This document shows, piece after piece, positions 1-8,853 of a stretch of DNA of 53,701 nucleotides. The notes under the pieces are model-generated. The model was not told where the DNA came from, did no database searches, and worked only from the letters and a program-made list of their open reading frames with translations. The DNA is taken from assembly GCA_002342665.1 (NCBI GenBank), contig DDQK01000041.1, positions 1-53,701 of the forward strand. Direction: 5' to 3'. Both the position numbers and the translations under genes were made by a program. How positions within the stretch are numbered: the stretch's first letter is position 1; the number at the start of each line of letters is the position of its first letter. The DNA comes from Prevotella sp. UBA2444 (GTDB lineage: Bacteria > Bacteroidota > Bacteroidia > Bacteroidales > Bacteroidaceae).

Positions 1-695
1 GAGCCCATACCGTAACCACCAGCTACGACGATGGGTGCACCTTTCAGGTTGTGCTTGGCAGCCTCTACATGGTGGTCGAGCACTTTCACAACGAAAGCCT
101 CGGGGCTGACATACTTGCTGACCTCAGGATATACAACCTCCTTTTTGCAGGCACCATCATAGATAGCCTTCTGCATCACGCCAGAGCGTACAGTAGCCAT
201 CTGAGGACGGTGCTCAGGATTCACGATCGTAGCCACGATGTTACCACCGAAAGCAGGACGGATCTGATAGAGCAGGTTCTGGTAGGTCTTTCCGGCCTTC
301 TTGTCCTCGAAGTCGCCAATCTCCAGCTCGGTGCAGTCGGCAGTCAGACCAGAGGTCAGTGATGACGACACACGCGGTCCGAGGTCACGGCCGATTACCG
401 TAGCACCCATCAGACAGATCTGCGGCTGCTCCTCCTTGAAGAGGTTCACCAGAATGTCCGTGTGGGGAGCAGAGGTGTAGGGGAAGAGGTCTTTGGCATC
501 GAAGACAAACAGTTTGTCGACACCGTAGGGCAGAATCTGATCCTCCACCTTGTCCTTGATGCCTGTACCGGCAACGACAGCGTGGAGTTCTACGCCCAGT
601 TCATTGGCGAGCTTGCGACCCTTGGTCAGCAGCTCCTGAGATACTTCCTGTACCTGAGTACCTTCTATCTCGCAATATACAAAAACATTATTCAT
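1..695 (-). CDS. etfA: Electron transfer flavoprotein alpha subunit, partial (C-terminus outside window)
   Basis: Reading the minus strand from the ATG at 695 gives an open frame to the window edge, beginning MNNVFVYCEIEGTQVQ. It continues through ELGVELHAVVAG, CLMGATVIGRDLGPRVSSSL and LTADCTELEI, and reaches GAPIVVAGGYGMGS. These are characteristic of the EtfA N-terminal Rossmann-like domain and the start of the FAD-binding domain. About 231 residues are present of a usual 320-340; the FAD-binding remainder is cut off. With EtfB it would form the FAD/AMP heterodimer that carries electrons between acyl-CoA-type dehydrogenases and the respiratory chain or ferredoxin. It lies 76 bases downstream of etfB on the same strand, so it is almost certainly co-transcribed with it. 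Confidence 0.93.
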   Translation of the reverse strand, partial: MNNVFVYCEIEGTQVQEVSQELLTKGRKLANELGVELHAVVAGTGIKDKVEDQILPYGVDKLFVFDAKDLFPYTSAPHTDILVNLFKEEQPQICLMGATVIGRDLGPRVSSSLTSGLTADCTELEIGDFEDKKAGKTYQNLLYQIRPAFGGNIVATIVNPEHRPQMATVRSGVMQKAIYDGACKKEVVYPEVSKYVSPEAFVVKVLDHHVEAAKHNLKGAPIVVAGGYGMG

Positions 696-771
696 GATTC
701 TTTTCTATTTGGGGAAAGAAATTACCGTAATTATCATTCTTTCATGCGTATTACGTGAATTTCTGTTCGTC

Positions 772-1644
772 TTAGCCAATGATTTTCTCTTCCAACAATT
801 CCTTAATCATTCCCTCGACATCAGCATCAGAAGCCGTTAAGGTTTTCGACTCCTTTGCCTGGAACACGATGTTCTTGATGGCCTTCACCTTAGTGGGCGA
901 GCCTGCAAGACCGCACTGGTTCACGTCACCGTTGACATCAGCCACACTCCACTGGTTGAGGTTCAGCTCGGGGCGCTCCTCATACAGATAGTCGTAGGGC
1001 GTGCCCTCGGCGGGACGCTCCATCGGACAGGTGGCGCGCTTGTACTTCATCACCAGTTTGGCGTTCTGCGGGCGGCAGGGAGCAGCGCTTCCGTTGACGG
1101 TAATCACCACGGGCAGCGGAGCCTCCACGGTCTCCACACCACCGTCGATGACGCGCTTGATGGTAGCCTTACCATCCTTCACGCTCAGCACCTCCTCGGC
1201 GTATGTCACCTGATTGAGCCCCAGCTTCTGAGCCACCTGCGGACCTACCTGAGCCGTGTCACCATCGATGGCCTGACGACCACCGATCACGATGTCCACA
1301 TCGCCGATCTTCTTGATGGCGGTAGCCAGCGCGTACGAGGTAGCCAGTGTATCGGCACCTGCGAACAGACGGTCAGTCAGCAGCCAGCCGGTGTCGGCGC
1401 CGCGATAGAGTCCCTGACGGATAATTTCACCTGCACGTGGAGGGCCCATCGTGAGGATGCCTACTGTAGAGCCTGGATTCTGCTCCTTCAGGCGAAGGGC
1501 CTGCTCCAGGGCGTTCAAATCTTCGGGATTGAAGATAGCGGGTAAGGCAGCACGATTCACCGTTCCTTCGGCTGTCATGGCATCCTTACCCACATTACGG
1601 GTGTCTGGCACTTGCTTGGCCAGCACAACAATCTTTAAAGCCAT
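772..1644 (-). CDS. etfB: Electron transfer flavoprotein beta subunit
   Basis: The 290-residue protein opens with MALKIVVLAKQVPDT. It contains the beta-subunit hallmarks NPEDLNALEQALRLKEQ, VGILTMGPP, LLTDRLFAGADTLATSYALA and IVIGGRQAIDGDTAQVGPQVAQKLG, the AMP-binding signature region. Length is slightly above the common 250-260, with an extended C-terminus after the APCRPQNAKLVMKYKRA segment, as is usual for anaerobe EtfB proteins. It should pair with the adjacent EtfA and hand electrons from a dehydrogenase partner to an acceptor in the cytoplasm. No acyl-CoA dehydrogenase is visible in the window, so the partner is unknown. A good promoter lies about 50 bases upstream. Confidence 0.95.
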   Translation of the reverse strand: MALKIVVLAKQVPDTRNVGKDAMTAEGTVNRAALPAIFNPEDLNALEQALRLKEQNPGSTVGILTMGPPRAGEIIRQGLYRGADTGWLLTDRLFAGADTLATSYALATAIKKIGDVDIVIGGRQAIDGDTAQVGPQVAQKLGLNQVTYAEEVLSVKDGKATIKRVIDGGVETVEAPLPVVITVNGSAAPCRPQNAKLVMKYKRATCPMERPAEGTPYDYLYEERPELNLNQWSVADVNGDVNQCGLAGSPTKVKAIKNIVFQAKESKTLTASDADVEGMIKELLEEKIIG

Positions 1645-1692
1645 ATTATATTAATAATGTATATAAATGATATCCTTTTGCAAAATCGGCTG

Positions 1693-1723
1693 CAAAGGTA
1701 ATACTTTTTACGCACACAACAAA
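1693..1723 (-). promoter_or_regulatory. Bacteroidetes-type promoter of etfBA
   Basis: On the minus strand TACCTTTG (1693-1700) matches the Bacteroidetes -7 consensus TAnnTTTG. TTTG (1720-1723) lies 19 bases upstream at the -33 position. The expected start of transcription is near 1687, about 43 bases before the etfB ATG. Confidence 0.75.
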
Positions 1724-1728
1724 ATAAA

Positions 1729-1775
1729 TTGCACAAAATCGACCAATTTGTGCACACATTGGCCGTTTTGTGCAA
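1729..1775. repeat. Imperfect 47-bp inverted repeat between clpB and the etfB promoter
   Basis: Arms begin TTGCACAAAA and end TTTTGTGCAA. They continue inwards through CCAAT/ATTGG to a centre holding the palindrome TGTGCACA. The right edge lies 55 bases after the clpB stop, and the left edge is 5 bases upstream of the etfB -33 element. It could be a clpB terminator, since a T-rich stretch follows on the minus strand. It could equally be an operator for an upstream-binding regulator of etfBA. The sequence alone does not decide. Confidence 0.6.
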
Positions 1776-1830
1776 TTTCCAAATATCTTCATTCGCCAGC
1801 TTGATTCGTTCTTTGCTGGCTTTTTATCCT

Positions 1831-4341
1831 TTAGTTACGGAACACCAAGCCGTCGCCGAACTCATCGATGATGATTGGCTTCTCACGATCCACCTCGTCG
1901 GCGAGAATCTTCTTCGACAGGTCGTTGAGCACGAACTGCTGGATGGCACGCTTCACAGGACGGGCACCAAACTCAGGATCGTAACCTTCCTCTGCCAGAT
2001 AGGCGATGGCCTGCGGCGTGCACTCCAGGCGTATGCCCTGAGGCTCCAGCATCTCCGTCACCCTCTTCATCTGCAGACGAACGACGTCACTGATCTGCTC
2101 CTTCGTCAAGGGCTGGAAAGTGATGATCTCGTCGATACGGTTGAGGAACTCGGGTCGCATGGTGGCGCGGAGTTGCTCTCGGGTAGCGTTTGAGGTCATG
2201 ATGATGATGGTGTTCTTGAAGTTGGCCGTGCGGCCTTTGTTGTCTGTCAAGCGGCCATCATCGAGCACCTGCAGCAGAATGTTGAATACGTCGGGATGAG
2301 CCTTCTCAATCTCGTCGAAGAGCACCACACTGTAGGGCTTGCGGCGTACCGCCTCCGTCAACTGGCCTCCCTCGTCGTAGCCCACATAGCCCGGAGGGGC
2401 ACCGATGAGTCGGCTGACACTGTACTTCTCCTGATACTCCGACATGTCGATACGGGTCATCATCGTCTCATCGTTGAAGAGATAGTCGGCGAGTGTCTTG
2501 GCCAGTTCCGTCTTACCGACACCCGTGGTGCCGAGGAAGATAAAGCTGGCGATGGGGCGCTTGGGATCCTGCAGTCCGGCACGCGAGCGACGCACAGCAT
2601 CGGAGACGGCAACGATGGCCTCGTCCTGCCCGATGACGCGCTTGTGGAGTTCTGACTCCAGGTGGAGCAGCTTCTCGCGCTCGCTTCGCATCATCTTCGT
2701 CACGGGTATGCCCGTCCAGCGACTGACGACCTCAGCAATGTCGTCGGCTGTCACTTCCTCGCGTACCAGCGAGTTGTCGCCTTGGGCATTGGCGAGTTGT
2801 TGCTGGATGGCTTTGATGTCGTCCTCGAGGGTCTTGAGTTTCGAGTAGCGGATCTCTGCCACACGACCATAGTCCCCCTCGCGTTCGGCACGCTCGGCTT
2901 CGTACTTCAGGTTCTCTATCTCCTGCTTGTCCTGCTGAATCTTGTTCACCAGCTGGCGCTCGCCCTCCCACTTGGCACGGAACTGTGTCTCCTGCTCTCG
3001 GAGCTCGGCAATCTCCTTGTCGAGCTGGGCAATCTTTGGCTCATCACCCTCGCGCTTGATGGCTTCACGCTCGATTTCGAGCTGTGCCAGTCGGCGGGTA
3101 ATCTCGTCGAGCTCCTCGGGCACGGAGTCGCGCTCCATGCGGAGCTTGGCTGCGGCTTCATCCATCAGGTCGATGGCCTTGTCGGGCAGGAAGCGCTCGG
3201 AGATGTAGCGCTCGGAGAGTTGTACGGCAGCAATACAGGCATCATCCTGGATACGCACCTTGTGGTGGTTCTCGTAGCGCTCCTTCAGACCTCTGAGGAT
3301 GCTGATGGCGGACAGCTCATCCGGCTCGTCGACCATGACGGTCTGGAAGCGTCGCTCCAGAGCCTTGTCCTTCTCGAAGTATTTCTGATACTCGTTGAGT
3401 GTGGTGGCACCTATGGCGCGCAGTTCACCGCGTGCCAGTGCCGGCTTCAGGATGTTGGCGGCATCCATCGCACCTTCGCCACCACCGGCACCTACCAGCG
3501 TGTGGATCTCGTCGATGAAGAGGATGATGCGGCCCTCGGCCTTCGTCACTTCGTTGATGACACTTTTCAGGCGCTCCTCGAATTCTCCTTTATATTTTGC
3601 GCCTGCCACCAGTGCGCCCATGTCAAGGGAGAAGAGTTGCTTGTCCTTCAGATTCTCCGGCACGTCGCCACGCACGATACGACCTGCGAGGCCCTCGACG
3701 ATGGCCGTCTTACCAGTGCCGGGCTCACCGATCAGAATCGGGTTGTTCTTCGTACGGCGGGAAAGGATCTGTAGCAGTCGGCGAATCTCGTCATCACGTC
3801 CGATGACTGGGTCGAGCTTGCCCTGACGGGCTAGGTCTACCAGGTTCTTGGCATACTTCTCCAACGACTGATAATTGTCGTCGGCACTTTGTGACTGTAC
3901 TTTCTGTCCCTGTCGCAGTTCCTGGATAGCCGCCAGCATGTCCTTCTCCGTGCAACCGGCGTCCTTCATGATGCGTGAAGCCGTAGAGTTGACGCTGAGC
4001 AGAGCCAACAGAAGTGGTTCAACACTGACGAATTCGTCGCCCATCTTCTGTGACTGTTCCGTGGCACGCACCAGCACCTGGTTGGCTTCATTGGAGAGAT
4101 AGGGCTGACTGCCCCCCTGTACCTTGGGCAGATGTTGGATTTCCTGATCGACGAGCATGGCAATCTGCTGGCCATTCACGCCGAGTTTCTGGAAGATGAA
4201 GTTGGCCACGTCTTTGGCTTTCTCCGTCACGCCTTTGAGTATATGTACAGGTTCTATGGCCTGTTGGCCGTTCATCTCAGCGATGTTCACCGCTTGTTGC
4301 ACGACCTCTTGTGCTTTGATTGTAAATTTGTCTAATGTCAT
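1831..4341 (-). CDS. clpB: ATP-dependent disaggregase chaperone ClpB
   Basis: A double-AAA+ Hsp100 chaperone that extracts and refolds aggregated proteins with DnaK in the cytoplasm. Visible parts in order are the N-domain ([17 protein letters not shown]), first Walker A GEPGTGKT near residue 205, Walker B LFIDEIH, a coiled-coil middle domain rich in Glu, Arg and Lys (about 400-520), second Walker A GTTGVGKT near 605, and the sensor-2 region GARPVKRAI. At 836 residues it is about 25 shorter than the usual 860. The gap lies in the second ATPase domain, where IIIMTSN runs almost directly into [19 protein letters not shown]; relatives carry some 25 extra residues there. The sensor-1 Asn is kept. 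A strong AGGAGG-like ribosome site precedes the ATG, which is uncommon in this phylum. Confidence 0.96.
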   Translation of the reverse strand: MTLDKFTIKAQEVVQQAVNIAEMNGQQAIEPVHILKGVTEKAKDVANFIFQKLGVNGQQIAMLVDQEIQHLPKVQGGSQPYLSNEANQVLVRATEQSQKMGDEFVSVEPLLLALLSVNSTASRIMKDAGCTEKDMLAAIQELRQGQKVQSQSADDNYQSLEKYAKNLVDLARQGKLDPVIGRDDEIRRLLQILSRRTKNNPILIGEPGTGKTAIVEGLAGRIVRGDVPENLKDKQLFSLDMGALVAGAKYKGEFEERLKSVINEVTKAEGRIILFIDEIHTLVGAGGGEGAMDAANILKPALARGELRAIGATTLNEYQKYFEKDKALERRFQTVMVDEPDELSAISILRGLKERYENHHKVRIQDDACIAAVQLSERYISERFLPDKAIDLMDEAAAKLRMERDSVPEELDEITRRLAQLEIEREAIKREGDEPKIAQLDKEIAELREQETQFRAKWEGERQLVNKIQQDKQEIENLKYEAERAEREGDYGRVAEIRYSKLKTLEDDIKAIQQQLANAQGDNSLVREEVTADDIAEVVSRWTGIPVTKMMRSEREKLLHLESELHKRVIGQDEAIVAVSDAVRRSRAGLQDPKRPIASFIFLGTTGVGKTELAKTLADYLFNDETMMTRIDMSEYQEKYSVSRLIGAPPGYVGYDEGGQLTEAVRRKPYSVVLFDEIEKAHPDVFNILLQVLDDGRLTDNKGRTANFKNTIIIMTSNATREQLRATMRPEFLNRIDEIITFQPLTKEQISDVVRLQMKRVTEMLEPQGIRLECTPQAIAYLAEEGYDPEFGARPVKRAIQQFVLNDLSKKILADEVDREKPIIIDEFGDGLVFRN

Positions 4342-4408
4342 ACGTTTGTCCTCCTATTTATATTGTTGTTTCTGAAAACGGATGGACAAAAAGCGTGCCA
4401 TGGGGACG

Positions 4409-4448
4409 AAAAATGCCAAAACGTCGCATGAATATGACGTTTTGGCAT
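4409..4448 (-). terminator. Rho-independent terminator after the lipoprotein gene
   Basis: A perfect 13-bp inverted repeat (ATGCCAAAACGTC at 4413-4425, complement at 4436-4448, 10-base loop) is followed on the minus strand by a T run (4412-4409). It lies 34 bases beyond the stop of the 4483-5058 gene and in front of clpB, so it should separate the two transcripts. Confidence 0.75.
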
Positions 4449-4482
4449 AAAGTGACCTCTTGAAAGGTCTCAAGTGGGATTA

Positions 4483-5058
4483 TTAGAGACCGAGGGATTT
4501 CTTGGCAGCGTTGGCAGCATTGTCGACAGCCTCGCCAGCCTTCTGCTTGGCAGCGTCCTTCACCTCGTTAGCCTTGTCAGCAGCAGCCTCCTTGGCATCC
4601 TCAGCAGCGCCGGCGGCAGCCTCCTTGGCATCCTCTGCAGCATCACCTACCTGCTCGAGCAGACCACTAACCACTGCATCTGGCTCTACATCAGAGATGG
4701 CAGCGATGGCAGAGCTCAGAGCGGCATTCTCGCCTACGAGGGCCTTGATCTTGTCGGCATTCTCCTTCAGGAAGCTCTGGATACGAGTCACGTACTGCTT
4801 GGCTGCCTCGGGATTCTCCTTCACCAGGTTGGCAATGCGTGTCTTCACCTCTTCGAAGCACTTCTGGAACTTGCTGGGGTCGCTGGTCTCAGCGAGGTTG
4901 GCGGCCAGTGAAGCCACGGCGGCATCAGCCTCTTCGTCGGCTGTCGTCACCTCTACGGCTGTACTGTCAGTGGTTGCTTCTGCCTGCTGGGTCTTGTTAC
5001 CGCATGATGTGAAACTAATGGCTGCTACGGCCATTACTGCGAATAGAATCTTTTTCAT
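4483..5058 (-). CDS. Ala-rich lipoprotein with LEA-like C-terminal repeats
   Basis: The 191-residue protein starts with a lipoprotein signal (MKKILFAVMAVAAISFTSC; lipobox FTSC, predicted lipidated Cys19). A Thr/Glu/Ala linker follows, then a helical middle part (FQKCFEEVKTRIANLVKENPEAA). From about residue 135 to 190 there is an amphipathic, Ala/Lys/Glu/Asp-rich repeat with units such as DAAEDAKEAAAGAAEDAKEAAADKANEV cut every 11-14 residues, resembling LEA or apolipoprotein-type helices. A specific function cannot be assigned; envelope stress protection or a spacer role is possible. It is a single-gene unit with its own promoter and terminator and lies just upstream of clpB. Confidence 0.8.
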   Translation of the reverse strand: MKKILFAVMAVAAISFTSCGNKTQQAEATTDSTAVEVTTADEEADAAVASLAANLAETSDPSKFQKCFEEVKTRIANLVKENPEAAKQYVTRIQSFLKENADKIKALVGENAALSSAIAAISDVEPDAVVSGLLEQVGDAAEDAKEAAAGAAEDAKEAAADKANEVKDAAKQKAGEAVDNAANAAKKSLGL

Positions 5059-5112
5059 AACTTCTCTTTATTTAAATTAAACATACTAAAGTCTTTTTCT
5101 CAAAGACCGCGA

Positions 5113-5120
5113 CAAATTTA
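5113..5120 (-). promoter_or_regulatory. Likely -7 element of the lipoprotein gene
   Basis: TAAATTTG on the minus strand fits TAnnTTTG and lies 54 bases before the ATG. A TTG at 5143-5145 is 22 bases further upstream, so the -33 match is weak. Confidence 0.5.
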
Positions 5121-5235
5121 CGATGAAAATCGATTGGTTGTACAATTCTTTTATATCTTTTAACTAAAAACGTCACGCTGGAGTCCCGAACTTTTTGCTA
5201 CGCGTGCATATAATAGAGGGGAAACACAGAAATAT

Positions 5236-5293
5236 CCCACACCTCTTACACCTCTTACACCCAGTTGGGTGTTGGAGGTGTAAGAGGTGTGGG
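5236..5293. repeat. Perfect 17-bp inverted repeat with inner hairpin
   Basis: CCCACACCTCTTACACC (5236-5252) is exactly complementary to 5277-5293. Inside it ACACCC/GGGTGT (5257-5262 and 5267-5272) forms a second stem with a 4-base loop. An A run follows on the plus strand. The left arm itself holds two CCTCTTACAC-like copies, so it may have grown by duplication. Confidence 0.75.
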
Positions 5294-5339
5294 TAAAAAA
5301 GTGCATATCGCAACTATATACGTGCGCGCGCGTTTCTGG

Positions 5340-5418
5340 CGAAAAAATGGAAGTTCCTGACGAAAAAATAAAAGTTCCTGGCGAAAAAATAAAAGTTCCT
5401 GGCGATTGCCAGGAACTT
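5340..5418. repeat. Three 21-bp tandem repeats ending in an 11-bp hairpin
   Basis: Copies at 5340-5360, 5361-5381 and 5382-5402 share the core CGAAAAAATAAAAGTTCCTGG; copy 1 differs at three bases. The last copy folds with a following inverted segment (AAGTTCCTGGC at 5393-5403, complement at 5408-5418, 4-base loop). Confidence 0.8.
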
Positions 5419-5489
5419 CCGTGGAACAGAGAGAAGGCTCTATACGACTGCCATGGAAACACCGCGTGGCAGCAGTTGACCTTGATAAT

Positions 5490-7976
5490 TTACATCGTCA
5501 CTTCCACGATATGCTTGCCAGCAGAGTAGGGGATGATGGGGCCCTCGATGGGCTGGCCGTCGAGCGTGATGCTCTTCACGCCCTTCTGCGCGCCGTTGGG
5601 GTGGATGGTGATCTCGTATTCTCCCTCGCGGAACTTACGGCAGACGGTGTAGTCTGTGGCCGTCTCAGGCAGGCAGGGGTCGATGCGCAGGCCCTCGTAG
5701 TCTGGCTTGATGCCGAGGATAAACTCCGACACGGTGTACCACATCCAGGCAGCCGTACCCGTGAGCCAGGAGTTCTTGCCCTCACCAGGCTTGTAGGCGT
5801 CCTTGCCTGCCACCATCTGGCAGTTGACGTATGGCTCCACCTTGTGCAGCGTCTGGTATTTCTCCTCGACGTATGAGGGCAGGATCTTGGCGTAGTGGTT
5901 CCAGGCATCGTTGCCACGGCCTGCAATACACTCGCCGATGATGACCCAGGGATTGTTGTGGCAGAAGATGCCGGCATTCTCCTTGTAGCCCTCAGGGTAA
6001 GAACTGATCTCGCCATACTCATAGATGTACTTCGTGAAGGCGGGGTTGTTGAGCACCATGCCGTGTTCGCACTCCAGGTATTTCTTGCAGGAGTCGAGGC
6101 TCTTGGCTACCATGCCTTCTTCGGCACCAATTTCTGCCATCGTACACCAGCCTTGGCTCTCGATGAAGATCTTGGCCTCGTCGCACTCGTTGGAGCCGAT
6201 CTTACGGCCGTAGAAGTCGTAGGCACGGAGATACCACTCGCCGTCCCAGCCGTGCTTCTTGACGGCCTCTATCATTGCATCGACGGCTTGCTGCATGCGC
6301 TCGGCTTCGGCGACGAAGTCGATACCGGATAAACCGGATAAACCGGACAAACCGGATTTTCCGGATAACTCCTTGCAGAGTTTGATGTAGTCCTTGCCAG
6401 TGACTACGAAGAGGCCTGCAATCATGAGACTCTCGGCCTTGGTGCCCTCGGAGACGTTCTCCGTGGTCTGGAAACTCTCGTTGGGATCCCAAGAGAAGCA
6501 GTTGAGATTCAGACAGTCGTTCCAGTCGGCACGACCAATGAGGGGCAGCATGTGGGGGCCCAGGTTGTTGATGACATGGTCCATTGAAATCTTCAGGTGC
6601 TCGAAGAGAGTCACCTCGCTGCCGGGCTGGTTGTCGAAAGGCACCATCTCGTTGAGGATAGAGAAGTCGCCCGTCTCCTTGATGTAGGCCACGGTGCCGA
6701 AGATAAGCCAGCAGGGGTCATCGTTGAAGCCGCCGCCGATGTCGTTGTTGCCGCGCTTGGTGAGGGGCTGGTACTGGTGGTAGCAGCCGCCGTCGGGGAA
6801 TTGCGTCGATGCGATGTCGATGATGCGCTGGCGTGCCCGTGGCGGTATCTGATGCACGAAGCCGACGAGGTCCTGGTTGGAGTCGCGGAAGCCCATGCCG
6901 CGCCCCACGCCGCTCTCGAAGAAGGAGGCTGAGCGCGAGAAGTTGAACGTCACCATGCACTGGTACTGATTCCAGATGTTCACCATACGGTCGAGCTTGT
7001 CGTTGCCTGTATGTACCTTATATATATTAAGCAGGGCATCCCAATACTCGCAAAGTTCTGCAAAAGCCTTGTCGACTTTCTCTGTGGTGTCGAGCTCGGC
7101 GATGAGTTGATGCGCCTTCTCCTTGTTGATGACCTGGGGAGCAGAGAATTTCTTGTCCTGCTCGTTCTCGATGTAGCCAAGCAGGAAGATGAAGTCTTTC
7201 TGTTCGCCCGGCTGGAGTGTTATCTCGATGTAGTGGGATGCAATAGGACTCCAGCCGTGGGCATGAGAGTTGCGGGGCTTTCCCTCAAGGACTGCCTGAG
7301 GATCGGCAAACTCATTGTAGAGGCCTACGAAAGTCTCACGGTCAGTGTCGAAGCCCTGTATCTCTGTGTTCACATGATAGAACGCATAGTGGTTGCGGCG
7401 CTCGCGGTATTCCGTCTTATGGTAGATGGTCGAGCCCTCGATCTCCACCTCGCCAGTCGAGAAATTGCGCTGGAAGTTCTCCATGTCGGTAGCTGCATTC
7501 CACAGGCACCACTCCTCGAAGGAGAAGAGCTTCAGGGTCTTCACCTCCTGCGAGAGGTTCTTCAGGGTGAGCTTCTGCACCTCAGCCCACTTTTTCAGCG
7601 GTACGAAGAAGAGTACCGAGGCTTCTACCTCGTTCTTGCGGCCCGTGATGCGGGTATAGCCCATGCCGTGACGGCACTCGTAGAAGTCAAGTGGTGTCTT
7701 GCAGGGTTTCCATCCTGGATTCCAGATGGTGTCGCCATCCTTGATGTAGAAGTAGCGCCCTCCGTTGTCCATCGGTACGTTGTTGTAGCGATAGCGGGTG
7801 ATGCGGCGGAACTTGGCATCCTTGTAGAAGGAGTAGCCGCCGGCGGTATTAGAGATGAGGGAGAAAAAGTCCTCATTGCCCAGATAGTTAATCCAGGGCC
7901 ATGGTGTCTGCGGGTCTGTGATGACATACTCGCGGTGTTGGTCGTCGAAGTGACCATAACGTTTCTGTTGTTCCAT
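5490..7976 (-). CDS. GH94 cellobiose phosphorylase
   Basis: The 828-residue protein matches the cellobiose phosphorylase pattern from its first residues ([50 protein letters not shown]). It keeps the catalytic-domain segments [33 protein letters not shown] and [10 protein letters not shown]; the general-acid Asp lies in the ADWND motif at 483-487. The enzyme would split cellobiose with phosphate into glucose 1-phosphate and glucose in the cytoplasm, saving ATP during growth on cellulose or glucan fragments. A different GH94 disaccharide specificity cannot be excluded. Residues 537-551 are a Ser-Gly-X tract encoded by a 9-bp repeat, inserted between well-conserved segments. It is monocistronic and divergent from the aryl-polyene cluster. 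Confidence 0.93.
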   Translation of the reverse strand: MEQQKRYGHFDDQHREYVITDPQTPWPWINYLGNEDFFSLISNTAGGYSFYKDAKFRRITRYRYNNVPMDNGGRYFYIKDGDTIWNPGWKPCKTPLDFYECRHGMGYTRITGRKNEVEASVLFFVPLKKWAEVQKLTLKNLSQEVKTLKLFSFEEWCLWNAATDMENFQRNFSTGEVEIEGSTIYHKTEYRERRNHYAFYHVNTEIQGFDTDRETFVGLYNEFADPQAVLEGKPRNSHAHGWSPIASHYIEITLQPGEQKDFIFLLGYIENEQDKKFSAPQVINKEKAHQLIAELDTTEKVDKAFAELCEYWDALLNIYKVHTGNDKLDRMVNIWNQYQCMVTFNFSRSASFFESGVGRGMGFRDSNQDLVGFVHQIPPRARQRIIDIASTQFPDGGCYHQYQPLTKRGNNDIGGGFNDDPCWLIFGTVAYIKETGDFSILNEMVPFDNQPGSEVTLFEHLKISMDHVINNLGPHMLPLIGRADWNDCLNLNCFSWDPNESFQTTENVSEGTKAESLMIAGLFVVTGKDYIKLCKELSGKSGLSGLSGLSGIDFVAEAERMQQAVDAMIEAVKKHGWDGEWYLRAYDFYGRKIGSNECDEAKIFIESQGWCTMAEIGAEEGMVAKSLDSCKKYLECEHGMVLNNPAFTKYIYEYGEISSYPEGYKENAGIFCHNNPWVIIGECIAGRGNDAWNHYAKILPSYVEEKYQTLHKVEPYVNCQMVAGKDAYKPGEGKNSWLTGTAAWMWYTVSEFILGIKPDYEGLRIDPCLPETATDYTVCRKFREGEYEITIHPNGAQKGVKSITLDGQPIEGPIIPYSAGKHIVEVTM
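6323..6368 (-). repeat. In-frame 9-bp TCCGGNNTN repeat inside the cellobiose phosphorylase gene
   Basis: On the coding strand five TCCGG words follow one another every 9 bases and encode [15 protein letters not shown] at residues 537-551. The same unit forms a longer tract in the ketosynthase gene at 14808-14915. Confidence 0.9.
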
Positions 7977-8007
7977 GTTTCTGATAAAGTTAGCTTATTC
8001 ACTGCTA

Positions 8008-8015
8008 CAAAGGTA
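8008..8015 (-). promoter_or_regulatory. -7 element of the cellobiose phosphorylase promoter
   Basis: TACCTTTG on the minus strand, 31 bases before the ATG. No clear TTTG is seen at -33. Confidence 0.6.
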
Positions 8016-8079
8016 AGCATAATTTTCCGTAAAAATGTAATATTCTACTAAAAAAGTCGGTTATTTGCAGGAAAATATG

Positions 8080-8087
8080 TACTTTTG
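8080..8087 (+). promoter_or_regulatory. -7 element of the aryl-polyene cluster promoter
   Basis: TACTTTTG matches TAnnTTTG and lies 34 bases upstream of the first gene's ATG. Overlapping and closely spaced genes downstream suggest it may drive the whole run to about 17.1 kb. No good -33 element is visible, so an activator may be needed. Confidence 0.6.
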
Positions 8088-8121
8088 CAATCAAATTTGA
8101 AGTTCAAACGATAATTAAGCA

Positions 8122-8853
8122 ATGAAATACGCATTAGTGACAGGTGCCTCCAGAGGCATAGGAAAGGCTGTAGCCCTGCGGTTGTCTGCTGCAGGATGGC
8201 CAGTGGTTATCAACTACTTAAGTAATACGGCAGCTGCCCAGGCGGTGGCTGACGAGATCACGGCAAACGGAGGTGTTGCTGAGTTGTTACCCTTCGATAC
8301 ATCGAAGCCAGAAGCCATCGAGGGGGCCCTCGAGCAGTGGGAACAGGCTCATCCGGAGGACTATATCGCCGTGCTGGTGAACAATGCCGGCATCCGTCGT
8401 GACGGAGCACTCTTCATGATGTCTGACGACGACTGGCACAGTGTGCTCGACACGACGCTCAACGGCTATTTCTACGTGACGCGCCGCTTGTTGAAGCACA
8501 TGATGCCTCGCAAGCGTGGAGGTCGCATCATTAATATGGCTTCGCTCTCAGGCGTGAAAGGACTGCCCGGACAGTCAAACTACAGTGCCGCCAAGGCTGC
8601 TCTCATCGGAGCCACCAAGGCTTTGGCACAGGAGGTGGCTGCCCGTAGCATCACCGTGAATGCCATCGCCCCTGGATTCATCGAGACGGATATGACAAAG
8701 GACCTGGCTCAGGATGAGTTGAAGAAACAGATTCCCACGGGGCGCTTCGGACGTCCTGAGGAGGTGGCTGCACTCGCGGCCTTCCTGGCTTCGGATGAGG
8801 CTGCATATATTACGGGTGAGGTCATCAATATCAACGGAGGCTTGTACACGTGA
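8122..8853 (+). CDS. 3-oxoacyl-ACP reductase (FabG-like) of the aryl-polyene cluster
   Basis: A 243-residue short-chain dehydrogenase. It has the NADPH-binding TGASRGIGKAVALRL near the start, NNAGI, the catalytic Ser in NMASLSGVKG, the YSAAK active-site pair, and a PGFIETDMT / GEVININGG C-terminal part typical of FabG. It would reduce the 3-oxo group after each condensation on the carrier protein. As the first gene of the cluster, overlapping the next by four bases, it is most likely dedicated to polyene assembly rather than housekeeping fatty acid synthesis. The assignment to FabG type is firm; the pathway assignment rests on its neighbours. Confidence 0.92.
   Translation: MKYALVTGASRGIGKAVALRLSAAGWPVVINYLSNTAAAQAVADEITANGGVAELLPFDTSKPEAIEGALEQWEQAHPEDYIAVLVNNAGIRRDGALFMMSDDDWHSVLDTTLNGYFYVTRRLLKHMMPRKRGGRIINMASLSGVKGLPGQSNYSAAKAALIGATKALAQEVAARSITVNAIAPGFIETDMTKDLAQDELKKQIPTGRFGRPEEVAALAAFLASDEAAYITGEVININGGLYT

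Larger units (their letters stand above)
5121..5489. other. Gene-free stretch downstream of the cellobiose phosphorylase, rich in hairpins and tandem repeats
   Basis: No convincing gene is seen; open frames here are built from the repeats themselves. In the direction of phosphorylase transcription it holds, in order, a perfect hairpin (5393-5418), three 21-bp tandem repeats (5340-5402) and a strong two-part stem-loop (5236-5293). Together they probably end the phosphorylase transcript and insulate the lipoprotein promoter. Confidence 0.6.

Noticed and set aside
2662..3774. 370-codon open frame antisense to clpB
   Set aside because: Mirror of conserved ClpB coding sequence; the Val/Leu/Asp-rich product lacks any recognisable motif.
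4413..4448. Palindrome upstream of clpB considered as a heat-shock operator
   Set aside because: A T run follows it in the direction of the upstream lipoprotein gene and it lies just after that gene's stop, so a terminator fits better. It also does not resemble the CIRCE sequence.
5340..5402. Tandem 21-bp repeats considered as a CRISPR array
   Set aside because: The copies are directly adjacent without spacers and there are no cas genes.
5160..5529. Short open frames on both strands in the repeat region
   Set aside because: Their products are translations of the 21-bp and inverted repeats (GTFIFSP or EKIKVPG periods) with no ribosome site or homology cues.
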